From the NCBI GenBank assembly GCA_002682825.1, contig NOKP01000020.1, positions 682,001-746,000 of the forward strand: a stretch of DNA of 64,000 nt, written 5' to 3'. Position 1 is the first letter of the stretch. The number at the start of each line of letters is the position of its first letter. The translations under genes and the position numbers were made by a program. The DNA comes from Neonectria sp. B-13 (lineage: Eukaryota > Ascomycota > Sordariomycetes > Hypocreales > Nectriaceae). Of this stretch, positions 31,290 through 42,700 are shown piece after piece. The notes under the pieces were generated by a model. The model saw only the letters and a list, made by a program, of their open reading frames with translations. It was not told the DNA's origin and made no database searches.

Positions 31290-33658
31290 AATAGGAACGC
31301 AATCACCAAACACGCGGAGTCTACGACTAGTCACGAAATCAAGAACAACGACAAATTTGAAGATAACCTTTCCTCGACTACGTCATCCAATCCCAAACAG
31401 GGGAAGCCGTGGATTTCAGGCGTCAGCACTGGATTGTTGGACCATCTGCGATCCGCCTTTCTTGAAGATGAGAAGCATTTGTCCTCCGAGATGGTATTTG
31501 AGCTTTTCCTAGACCGTCACAACTTCACATTCAGTGGACTCAACGACAAAGCCATGATAGAACTGACCTACCGGTTTCTATTGACTGCTGCGCGGGCGGA
31601 ATCGCTAAAGGCACAGGCCTTAATCTTTAGCTTCTTTGAGTATCACGATGTGGTTCCTGACAAGGAGATGGAATCAAAAAGAAGATACTGCATGTCTGGC
31701 TGTATTGCTAGTGGCGGTCTAGCCTTTTCTGCGACGGCTCGATCGATAGATCCGACTATCCTGTACGATGGGCTTCTCCAGTTTCGGCAGAGTGGCGGCT
31801 TTAATACGCACTACAAAGACATGAGGCCTGACATGCTGGGACAGTATATCGATCTTTATCTCGAAGTCATCCATCCCAGAGTCTCTATAAATGAGCCCAT
31901 AAACCATCACGGCGACTATCTTCTACACATTCTCTGCTCCTTCCACCACCCGGCAGCGCTTCGTGTTCTCAAGACCATCACGACTCCTGCGACCGTTAAT
32001 GATGTTAACGAATACGCCGACCTCCTGCTGTACCGTGCTTGCCTGTGTGGTGCATCTGAAACAACCGTCTTCCTCCTTGACAAAGGTGGTGATCCTACCT
32101 TTGCCCCAACCATAAGCTGGCCATCTTGCCTTCATTGGCTGATTGCATTCCATCCTGATAGTATGGATGAAGTGGCAGATAAACTCGTGGAAAGGGTGCT
32201 CAGATCAACGAGATGTCTTTCCGGTCCATACAGGTGTTACACTACCCACATGCGTTCCTCTCGGGTAGTCCGCTCCATTGGGCCGTCGGTTTCTCTTGTG
32301 TGGAAGCTGTCCGAGCTCTTTTCCGACATGGGGCTGATCCATGGCTTTCCAATGGCACAAGGCAGTTCATTTTCGCAACGATGTCACCAGATTCGAAGCC
32401 ACAATTACCTCACGACATCTATCATGATGAATGGATTCTAGGCCCATCCAAGGGACCAACCGCAGTGGAGATAACCATCCAAAACTGGGACTACACTGTA
32501 TTAGCCCTGCTACTTGAGCATGCCCCGCGGAGAACGGAGAAGAACATGGAAGATGGCATAGGGCTCTTCCAACATCTAATTGCTGCAGAGTTTCGCTGGA
32601 TCGGCGATACGAGTCGATTCTATAACCCGTTGATCCGAGGTGGCCGGAACGCTCGCCGACTAAAGATTCAGCGCATAATCAGCACACTCATAAAGTACGG
32701 CTTTGATGTCAACTCGTTGTCCCCGGCGTGGGTAAGAAGAGGCTACCAACAAGGTGTGACCAGCACTGCGCTGATACTCGCCATCTATATGGGAAACATG
32801 GACGTCGCCGAGGCCCTTGTCGACGCGGGTGCCGACGTGAACCTGGCCGGAAACGATGGTCGAACGGCCATCATGTACCTCCGAGCCACGTTTGCGCCGC
32901 TGCTCCTTGATCATTACGGTATTCACAAAGATTTGCAAATCCAAGTAACGCGTTTCTTGTTGGCCAAAGGGGCCAGGATAGATATTCGTGACAACGCTAG
33001 CCAACCTCCAATTCTTGTCCTCGCCCAGGACGGCCTCATTGGCGCTGTCGAGGTGCTCTTGCAGCACGGAGCATTCGCCAACGACTGTGTCAGCCCAGGA
33101 AGCTCAATATGGATGGATGAGGAGTTTCCAATCTTCACTGTACTAAGCAGATTCAGCGGAAACACTGAAAGTTTCACGCTGAACAGAGACCGAGAGATTG
33201 CTGCACTCCTGCGAGAGTATGTGGTTACACTGCTGTGCCAGGCTACTCCAGCAAATGTATCGCCAACACACGAAACGTTATTGCGTAGCTTGGCATGTAA
33301 TGGACTTGTCGAAAGTGGAGCTGTGTTACTCGCTGGGGGTGTCAATGTCAACCCAGTATTCGCTGCTAATTTCATTCCTGGCGTGGAAGCATCGGAACGC
33401 CCAATGACACCGCTCGACGAAGTGATAAGCCGCTACTCTTTTATCGGGGGTCCACAAGGTCGACTATCGAAGTCAGGTACGTTACAGTGGATCGTCTATC
33501 GTCAAATCTCTCACATGTGAATAATGGTGCGCTAACTTGCGTTCTCTTGGGCGAATGTAGAGGCTGCAAAGCTCACAGCTCGGTTTCGGAGAATGGAGGA
33601 ACTGCTGCGAAGATATGGTGGACGATCAGCAGAAGAACCAGATGTGGCAACCGGCTGA
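31290..33658 (+). pseudogene. Ankyrin-repeat protein gene with a one-base frameshift
   Basis: Protein-like sequence runs in one frame to about 32193 and in another from about 32194 to 33476. A last exon at 33561-33658 (intron GTACGT..TAG) ends in a basic helix, KLTARFRRMEELLRRYGG. The frames join sensibly if one A is missing in GAAAGGG at 32190-32196: the text then reads DKLVEKGAQINE, a normal ankyrin turn. Ankyrin units include SPLHWAVGFSCVEAVRALFR, LILAIYMGNMDVAEALVDAG and LVLAQDGLIGAVEVLLQHGA. Everything else is intact, so the break is either recent, an assembly error or a variant. The start is uncertain: the 5' frame has no early ATG, suggesting an unseen first exon. Function unknown; such proteins are scaffold or heterokaryon-type factors in fungi. 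Confidence 0.7.
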
Positions 33659-35006
33659 TTAGGACTATATGTCTATTTGTTAAAATTTACACGAATTCTC
33701 TAAAAGTACGGTGATAAGAACACAATAGTTAACGTGGCACCAGTACATTGAAGCGTTGAAATCCATTATCTAGTCCTAGTAATATATGTTATCGATAATC
33801 AATCCAGTAGCAATCCTAGCGACATTATAGACAGCCGTATATATATATATGTATATACACAAGATATGTATAGATATGTCCATCAATACTCAAATCTTCT
33901 GCTAAACTTGTAGAGTGGTTGTGGAGCGGCTCACACGTACACTGCCATGCTCACTATCAGATAATTGACCGCACTTTCTATATTCTTGTCTGTTTTGGGA
34001 TCCGAATGCTTGGTCAGGTTGTCGGTGATATGTGAGTGAAACCCTTTCAAATCATTCGTGGCCAACGTGCCGCAAGGCGGAAAGAATTCTCAGAGATTAA
34101 CCGTTGGAAGCCTCCCACTTGCGTACTTACCCTGTCGCAAGGACCATTATCGATATCAAGGTGCGTATTATCGATTACGAAACAAGAGTAATCCCAATCA
34201 CGTTTGCGAATAAATTCGACCATGTAAATCATGTCGGTATAGCTGAGTGTGTTTGCTGGAGAATGTTGTCTCGTGGAGGATCAAAGTCTTTCATTAAAGA
34301 TGCCCTGTCGAACTTGACAATAGAGAAGTATTATAAAAGGGCAATTCGAATTCTGAAGCATTATAAATACTCCCATCCTTGTCCTGTCCCTTCACTTTGA
34401 CAACTTCCACCGCGCTCACCAGCACACTCACCACCACACCGACCACCCACCACGACTACTTCCATTACATCTGCAAATAAACATCTCTACAAATAGCATG
34501 ACCCCCATCAGTGGTCGGTGCTACCAGTAGCATCGAGATTTTCAGATGCGGCAGCTGGCCACATGCTATTGCTGCCACATAAAAGAGCCTAGTACTTGCC
34601 GCCAACGGTCGTACGACTCGGAAAGGTCACCGTAGGTAGATACGAGAGAGAGTTGGGGTTCTACGGCTTTAGACGATAAAATCTAGCCTGCAAGGAGGTT
34701 CAGTAGCAGTGCAATGGATCACAGACCGAATGATAGAAAAGACCGGGACCTAGCATGTCGCCGGAGTGCCCGAGGGTCTTGGTTGCCCTATGCTCCGTCA
34801 ACTGTCGACTTACTAGTCATGGCGACGCCTCCGAAGAAGTCTCCGCTGGTGGTCTCGATTAGCCCGCCGCCCATCTCTACCCACTCCCTCATCTACGATA
34901 TCGAAATGTTCCGACATATCGAAGACATGGCGGAAGACTCTGGTGAGCCAGTTCCGAGTGGTCCACGGGATCGGGATTCGGCGACGACGTACCTCTTCTT
35001 CTTCGG
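33659..35006. other. AT-rich intergenic region, no gene seen
   Basis: It includes an AT-rich segment with alternating TA (about 33835-33860). Small frames at 34104-34400 and 34714-35025 have no protein-like features. Confidence 0.5.
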
Positions 35007-36642
35007 TCAACCGTCGATTCTATAGTACAGCGTGTTATTTCCTGGATGCTGTGGCAAGTAGATGTAATAAAAACTTGCCGCTGCTGGCTGTCGAACGGCA
35101 AAGGCCGGGCCCCAGTACTGTCGTTGGATTGCCAGAGGGTCTTGGATGCCCCGAGCTTCGTCGAGTTGCTGTTGGCGGAAAGCCCGCTGGTTTATCTCGT
35201 GTGGTGGTAGGTCTGCTGGCCTCATCGGTCGGAATCGGGGTCGGGGTCGGGGCTGGTCTCTTTCGATATCGTGGACGGCGTGTCGGAAGTCATCCCAGCC
35301 CCTGTCGATAGGTCTTTCAACGGGCATCTCGACAGGCCTCTCGACGTGTCTCTCGGCTAGCCTCTCAACCGGTAACCAGATGTCTCTCTCGATCGGCCTT
35401 TCGGCGTGTCTCTCAGCTGGCCTCTCAACTGGCCTCTCAACCGGCCGCTCAACGTCCCTCGCCGGCCGTCCTCTCGGTTGCGCCCGCACATCCCGCGCCT
35501 CCGGCTCATCCCGCACCGGCGCCTGCACCCTTCGCCGGGGCACATCCCACGCCAACGGCCGCTCCCCCGGCGCCGGCCTCAGCTGCGGTATAACAGCTCT
35601 CGGTGCATCCACCTCCACGGGCCGCTGTCGCCTCCACCGCTCGGGCTTCAGCCCCGGCCGGTCCCGCACCGGCAGCATGTTCTCGTAGCCGCGCCACGTC
35701 GGGCAGAAGCAGACGCGCCAGTCGTTGCCGCAGATATAGCAGAACTCGGTGTCGCATGCGCACCTACTCGCGCACTCTGGTCAGCACGCTATTTTCATGG
35801 GGAGGGGGGGTTTCATACCTTATGTGATTGCAGCCGTCTCGCAGCGACACCATCCGTCCGCAGCCGGGACAGTTCACAATCCCGTTCCGGTCCATACTGG
35901 CCCACACATCCTCCAGCGCCTCGCCATCTTCGTCACCCTCGCCGCATCGCTCCAGCCCCTCGTGCCCCCGCCGCCCGCACGCCTCACACGTCCGCCGCCC
36001 GCAGCCCGGGCACGCGCCGCGGCTCCCCGGCGGGATGAAGGTGGCGCAGGCACCGTCGTGGCAGTACAGCCGGCCCGGGGCGGGCACCTCCACCTCGGCG
36101 GCGAGCATGCGGTAGAGGTGGACGAGGCCCGGGCGGCGCACGCGGCGGATCGTGTCTTCCAGTAAGGACGCGCAGCACCGCGGCGGGAAGTCCTGCTCGG
36201 ATCGGAGGCCGACGCGGATCGCGGCCCGGAGACACGGGCGGCAGTAGGCGCAGCCGCAGGTGATGACTAGGTGGGCAGCCTCGCCGCAGATGAGGCAGTC
36301 TCCCCTGTCCCGCGCGGCACGGGCGTCCTGGGCGTCTGGCTCAGGGGACTCCCGCAGAACGATAGTTCTTTCATCAGCGGTCAAGGGGATGTGAAGGTCC
36401 ATGTTCTGCACGTCAGGGTGCTCCAGCCCCTGAGCGGCGACTTCCTGGTCGGTCATAACCCGAGATAGGATTTGAAGCTGCTCATCTAAATCGGCCAGTG
36501 AAATGGCCAAGCCAATAGCTTCGGCCAGGACATCCTCCGAGAGCTCGTCTATATCGCCCTCCGGAAAGACGTCTTGTCGAAATAAGAGATCGACAAGATC
36601 GGGGTGGGCTCGTTGGAACGGGTCATTGTTGCGGTCACCCAT
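35007..36642 (-). CDS. RBR (RING-IBR-RING) E3 ubiquitin ligase
   Basis: Two exons on the minus strand, 36642-35819 and 35763-35007, giving 526 residues. RING1 (CLICGEAAHLVITCGCAYC..CL) starts near residue 115. An IBR (YCHDGACATFI..CPGCGRRTCEACGRRGH) follows, then RING2 (NCPGCGRMVSLRDGCNHIR, CACDTEFCYICGNDW). The Cys in RDGCNH is the expected thioester-forming residue of RBR ligases. The intron splits RING2 exactly after CNHI. The C-terminal third is a highly repetitive arginine/glutamate/proline tail with repeated ERPVERP-type units (about 35330-35470), then RPRPRFRPMRP and a tail rich in tyrosine. It would transfer ubiquitin from an E2 onto unknown substrates. The first part of the gene is unusually GC-rich compared with its flanks. 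Confidence 0.88.
35325..35465 (-). repeat. Tandem repeat coding for ERPVERP units
   Basis: An imperfect 12-base unit (variants of gagaggccagtt/gagcggccggtt on the minus strand) is repeated about ten times within the RBR ligase tail. Such repeats expand and contract readily. Confidence 0.7.
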
Positions 36643-37508
36643 GGGTTAAGATAATCCTAGCACACAAGTAGCCAGACAATGTGGAGTAGATGGATATTAA
36701 CTCTCGGTATGTTCAGAGCTTTTCGAGACTAGGACGGCCGGGCTGATCAATAAAACTGCTATTGAAGAAATTGTAAGGGGAAAAAGAAACTATTCGGAGT
36801 CAACGAAACGAAATAGCACAATTTATACTCGTGATGGCTAGTGATTTGCAGCCACTTCCAAGAGACAAACTCTTGCATCCTCTGGGAAAACCCAAGGAGT
36901 CATAAACCTAGAAGTCGCACCAGTCATCGGCTACCAGCCGAATCCACCTGAGCTTCCTTCCCCCGTGAACGAGTAGACCCGAATCAGAAACACACAAGAC
37001 ATCAGGGACAAGTCACCTAGGAACAATGAGGGTGCGCAGAGTATTTAAGAATGCTGTGTATTTTTTGAACAGGTATTCAGACACATGCGGCGTGGCATGG
37101 CATGTCTGTGACCCGCGAATTTATCGCCATCTGCCACCCAGCCGCCCTACGCTTCCCCGACAATTAGTCGCTGCCCACAGGGTATCCGGGCTCCCAATCA
37201 TTGACGACGTAACAATCCCTGAAACGACGGTAACCTCGATTCAAAAAGGCGAGTTTGGTATCCAACCCTCTTCCTAAGTATCCGTATCCCTCAGTGAACC
37301 CGCCCCTATCGGTCGTGAATCAATGCCGAAAAAAGGCGTAGAGGATATAAAGAGACAAACAAAGTAACACCGAGAACAAATAAACAAAACACGTGAACCC
37401 CTCGTAACTCCACCTAGTCGTAAACTCCATCGCTGATATTCCCTATGTGACACGAGGGCCAGAAGACGCATAATATAGACAAAGACATTCGAGCAGGAGC
37501 GGCATGAC
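36643..37508. other. Intergenic, promoter of the RBR gene and 3' flank of the transporter
   Basis: No gene seen. An 83-codon frame at 37026-37277 has no features. Confidence 0.55.
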
Positions 37509-39738
37509 CTAGTAGCTGAAATCGACATTCGCCATGACCGGCGGCGGGGCCTTATTTTGCTCGTTGGACGCTGCATTATTGTTGGTGTTCGAATTATGCA
37601 CGGTAATTGATGATGAATCACCATCGCCCAGAGTCGTGTCTGCGCTCGAGGCAGTTGTCGTCGTTGCTAGTTCGTGGTCGACTGGTGGTTGAGCACTGGG
37701 GGACCACCCTTCGTCGAGCATCTGCTGGAAGCTCCAACTTGGTTCGAATGCTTTGCTGTTCCACGCATGATTCACCCGCTCGTACATTTCGTCAATCTGT
37801 TCTAGACTGATCTTGCTGGTCTCGTATACCATGCACCACACGAAGAAAACGGCCAAGATGCAAAAGGCACCCCATATAAAGAATATCTTGGGCCCGAAGG
37901 CCGCATTTCCGGGTCCCTCGCCGAGCATGAAGGGAGAGCTGTAGGCGATGGCGAAATTCAGCACCCAGTTGGACGCTGTTGACACGGACATGGCCTTGGC
38001 TCGGACCTTGAGAGGGAATATTTCGGACGTGACGACCCAGACCACGGGGCCCCACGATGCGGCGAAGAAGAAGATGTTGATGGCACAGAACGTGACGAGG
38101 ATGGTCTGAGATACCTTCTTCAAGTCGTCCCCGGTAGCAGCGTTGAAGGACGCCATCAGAAGCTGGCAGGCAGCCATGCCGAGAGCACCAATCATCAGAA
38201 GCTTCCGTCGACCCCAGTGCTCAATGACAAGCAGTCCAGGAATGGTAGACACCACGTTGATAACGTTAATGATGATGGACTTGGTGTACGGGCTTTCGAC
38301 GCCGGCGCCGTCGAAGAAGGATGTGCTGTAATACATGATAAAATTTATGCCGGTCAACTGCTGGAGCATCTGCAGGCCACAGCCAGTAAAGGTACGTCGT
38401 CCAAGGTGTGGGGATCCAACGAAGATGTCTTTGTATGAGTCTGGGCCGAGGGTGAGTTCATACCGGTGGTTGGCAACAATTTCTTGCAGCTCATCCACCA
38501 GTGCGGGGTGGGTGATGTCGAGTCGTCGAAGTCGGCTGAGGGAGAGGCCAGCCTCGTCGTGTCGGCCCTTTTTCACGAGGAAGCGAGGAGTTTCTGGTAG
38601 TAGAAGGAGACCAGCGGTGAGGATGAGAGCGGGAACGAGTTGTAGAGCAAGAGGGATGCGGTATGCGGAGGAGTTGGTGATGTGAGAGGTGATGACGTTG
38701 ACGATGGAGGAGGCGAGGAGCCCTAAAGTGATGGATAACTGATACGCGCAGACGAGAGTACCTCGTACCCATTTGGGCGCCATTTCGGATTGGTAGAGAG
38801 GTACTAGAACGGATATACAGCCGACGCCGATACCAGCGACGAATCTAGATGCGGCATGAGCAAAGTCTTCTCTAGTGAGGCGGAGGCAAAGCGCGACATA
38901 CCTTCCGGCCAGCAGCATACCAATGGCCTGGGCGCAAACTTGAAGGATGGATCCGATACAGAAGATGCCGACGGCGGCGACGAGGGCTTTGCGGCGGCCG
39001 AGGGTGTCGCCGGCCGGGGCAGCGAGCAGGGCGCCGAGGGCGGTGCCGGCGCTGAGGATGGCCACGATGATGGATGAGTCCTCGGTGCAGATCTCAAGTT
39101 TGCCGTTTCCGTCGTAGCACTTGGTTCCGAACTGCTCCTTAAATGCGGTCATGGCAAGGATACCGTTGATGGCCCTAGAAAAACAAGACATGGTGGTTAG
39201 CTTCGTGCATCGTTCGGTAACGTGACGCGATGTGAGGATAATGACGGTGGCGTTGAGGGATAGTTGACGAGTTTCGGAACACATGGATCGGCGTAGGCTT
39301 GGTGGGAACAATCGTCCTGGACCCTCTGGTTGGGTGTGCATCATTCCGACGACTTCCGACTCAGTCTGGCCTTGGGCACGGGGGCTCTTTCGATTCGACA
39401 TACGAGGGCATCGCCATCAGTGGTGGTCGGAAACCTCGATCGATCCCATCATTGCGTCGGCGGCGTCTTCGTCCATAGTTGCCTCCTTCCCCATTTCTGT
39501 CGTAGTTCGATATCGTTGGTGGTGATGGTCGTCGTCGTGGGTGTCGAGTGGTTCGTCGGGGTGCGCAAGAGATCGCGCAAAATGCAGCTGGGACAGGACA
39601 AGGGACGAGGGAATGGTCTTACCCGGTATCGTAGCCGAACAGCAACCCGCCCGAGGCCACGAAGAGGCCGACCATGATGGCCGGCGCCGACGAGCCCGCG
39701 ACATTGTCGGGTTTCTGCCAGCCCATGGCAATGGCCAT
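37509..39738 (-). CDS. MFS hexose-type transporter
   Basis: Three exons on the minus strand, 39738-39623, 39174-38902 and 38844-37509, giving 574 residues. The first intron is long for this window (448 bases). The first exon gives MAIAMGWQKPDNVAGSSAPA and span 1 ending GGLLFGYDTG, joining to AINGILAMTAFKEQFG. Family motifs are GDTLGRRKAL, RFVAGIGVG, LVPLYQSEMAPKWVRGTLV, LPETPRFLVKKGR, LQMLQQLTGINFIMYYS, EHWGRRKLLMIG, SEIFPLKVRAKAMS and YETSKISLEQIDEMYERV. These are close to fungal high-affinity glucose and hexose transporters. A C-terminal cytosolic tail rich in Thr/Ser/Asn (about 60 residues) is typical of regulated hexose transporters. A 5.2 kb gene-free stretch lies upstream, so control could be complex. 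Confidence 0.92.
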
Positions 39739-42700
39739 GGTGTCGGTATTTGCGACGTCAATCCAGGGTCAGCAGCGTCGCCTGAGAGGCTCCGAGTCGG
39801 CCAGTTTTGGTGGTGAAGGGTTGAGAGGGACGGGGACATTGAACATTGGGCGATTCCTGGTGGGTATATGGGGGGGGGTTGTAACTAGGCTTGTTCAACT
39901 TCCCTCCCGTTGTTTGGAGGGTGGGTGTGGAGCCGGCAAAGGGCCAGCCAGTGGAGCGAACGCCAGCAGAACGCCCCCCAGCGAACGCCCCAGCGGACGC
40001 CGAGGCGCTAGACTCCCCAGTGAACACTGAAAGTCAGAGAAGGTAGGTGCCTACAGTGTACGTACCCCCTTGGCGCAGCGGAGGTCAAGTACAGGGCGGT
40101 ACAGGGCGGTACAGGGCGGCGCACAGGGCTGTTGCGGCTGGGAGGTGAGAGGTGATGGGCCAGACGGGAGCGAGTGGTCTTAGTGCGCTAATGCAGTCAC
40201 GGAACACCGGTTGCACGGCACGGGTTACACCACCTAGGGACGGCCAGCGACGGCAGCGAGCGCCCTTTTCCTCCCCACTTGGACAGAGTCAGTGGAGAGG
40301 AAAACAGCCAGCCTCAGGGGCAGGGATATTGGAATTAGAAATAGAAGTAGAAGTGGAAGCGACGACGATGAAGCCGTCTTGGCTGACTTGGCTGAGCAAG
40401 CGGCCGCAGTATTTCGCATTTTGTGCGAAGAAAGAACCTTCCTGCCTGCGTCCAGAGGAACAAGCCACAGTTTGAAGTGGTGCAACAGCCCAGCGTTCTG
40501 TGTACCCGCAGGTACCTCGATACCCAGATGGCGGAGGCGGAGGCGGAGAGGCGACGGGAATGAGTGGCCAGTGGCCAGAAACGGACAGGGTCGAGTCAGG
40601 AGGCAAAATGGGGCAAGGATCGGCACGGTAAGGAGCGAGAGCGGCGCGGCTGATTGGCCCAGGGGAAGGGAAGTCAGCGAGCGATCCGAACGCCTGAAGA
40701 CTTGTTCTCAGTTCTGGCCCTGAAGAGGGGAGAGCAAATAAAGCCAACGGCCAGCGGAACAGGCCCAGACCATCCATTCTCCTCCAGAGTTAGAAGAAGC
40801 GTGCCAGGATGAATGAAGGGGTTAAGGGAGCAGCAGCACGCAGGAAGGATCAGACCCCTGCTTGAAGCACAGTGCACGCGTGGACTCGGCCATTGGCTCT
40901 CCTTGTGTGAATGGAACTGGCCCACGCACCGTGCCAACCTGCCTATTGTTGTAGCCTGGCAGCTGTGTGACTCTGTATCGTGGCATGGGCCTTCGTAGAG
41001 TGCTGTACAACTACCTCCGGAGTATTCGTACACGGCCATGATGCTGATGGCTCGCTGAGAGGACGGGTCTACTTCTCTTCCTCTCTCTGGTAACTCGACA
41101 CGCTGTAACTCGAACCGCGCCCTAGGTGTCTGAAACTGATTCACCTCGACCAGTTCCAACTCAGACAAAGCCCTCAATCTCTCCCCCCACTGCCCGGCAT
41201 CAGGATTGCCGTCAAACCGCACTCAAGAGAGGGGATCGAGCCAGTCGTTTGGTCACTCTGCTATGGCGCGGGAGGGGAATAGGTGTTTTCTTTTCGAGCG
41301 CACCAGCTGATAGAACTGGAGGCCCATGATCTATCCCCTGCGTTTCGTAGCCGCATATCCGGGGTGGATATACGGACGCAGTAGTCTCAGCGGGAGAGAA
41401 AACAAGCTTAGGTTAGAACTGTGGCCCGGCCCAAAGAAAAATGCAGATGGTGAGAAACAGAGTTTGGCATCACACGGGTTTCTTCCCTTCGCCTATCCGT
41501 ACGTGTTTTCCAACGAGAATTGGACAGTGTGAGTCGCCGGCGAAACCCGCACTGTCAACACGCGTAGCGGTGCCTCCACGGCACAGCGGCTACCCCGGAA
41601 CTCCGACTGGCCGCTCCCCCCATGTAAACACTGTGCTGCAGTAGCGGTGACCTACATTCTGGCCATGCACCAGGCCAAGTGCCGAGTACCCAGTACTCCG
41701 GGGGGCCGGTCTCCAGACTTCTTTTTGCCCCAGACCGACCAGGGCAAGGGGGAGGAAAAGCAGGCCAGGGTTGTTTTGGCATGTTGGTAAGAGTGGGTGG
41801 GCGGAGGGAGGGGCCATTTTGCGTGGTGTGAGCGGAAGTGCAATTTGGTACCGGTACCTCCGTTCATGCCATGACCGGTGGTCGTCCGTTCCATCAGATG
41901 GCGCCGGTTTGGTCGACAAACTTCCTGCAAACTGACTGATCCTTTTCTTGTATTCGTGTTGCTCCCGCAGGAATGGATAACCGGACAAACCGCATGCTGA
42001 CAGCCATGGACTGGGCTGACGAGACGCAAGAGCTGACAGGTGACGCACAAGAAGTCCTGGACACGAGGTATTCGCACAATAGCAACTGCTTACCATGTAA
42101 GAAGGATAGAACCCAGATTCGACGCCATGCCTTGGAGAAGAGGAAACATTCCGTCCTAACTAGGCCCACTGTTTTCGAATGCCGTCGCAAACACGGTGTG
42201 TCATTGTCAGCGGGGACCTGTCTCTTGTTCACTCGCCTGGTGGGATGATGCCCTTGTTCGCCTTATGGGACAGCTGTCAATCACATCAGATCAGGGCCGG
42301 ACCCATGAAAAGAACACGCAAGAAGACGCAAACAATGAAAAATGCAGATGTACGAATATGTCTTTCTCGCGCTCCTTGACGGTACCTGGACGCCACTCCT
42401 CGCTGTTTCCTCGACGATGATGACGACTGAAGTCCCAGCGCTGGGTTGGCTTCGGAGAGCGTGTCAGGCGACAATGTTGGCTGTTGGCTCTTGGCCGGGT
42501 GTGGGTGGGCTGGGTCACTGTACAACAACAGCACACCTCAGCCAAGCACAGTGTCTCCACTGGTGACGGTCACTGTACTGTACTGCGCTGCACACTGCAC
42601 TGCGCTCGACTTGGGCAAGCCCAGCCAGGGTTGCTGCATTTTGCGGGGTGTGGTGCCGCTACGCCATTGCTGGATGAATTGCTTGGCTCCCTGCGCCGAG

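Noticed and set aside
32182..32205. A 17-base GT-AG intron explaining the ankyrin frame change
   Set aside because: GTGGAAAGGGTGCTCAG would restore the frame, but 17 bases is far below any fungal intron and would delete a conserved ankyrin turn; a one-base deletion is simpler.
34714..35025. 103-codon plus-strand open frame
   Set aside because: It overlaps the 3' end of the RBR ligase gene and lacks any protein-like features.
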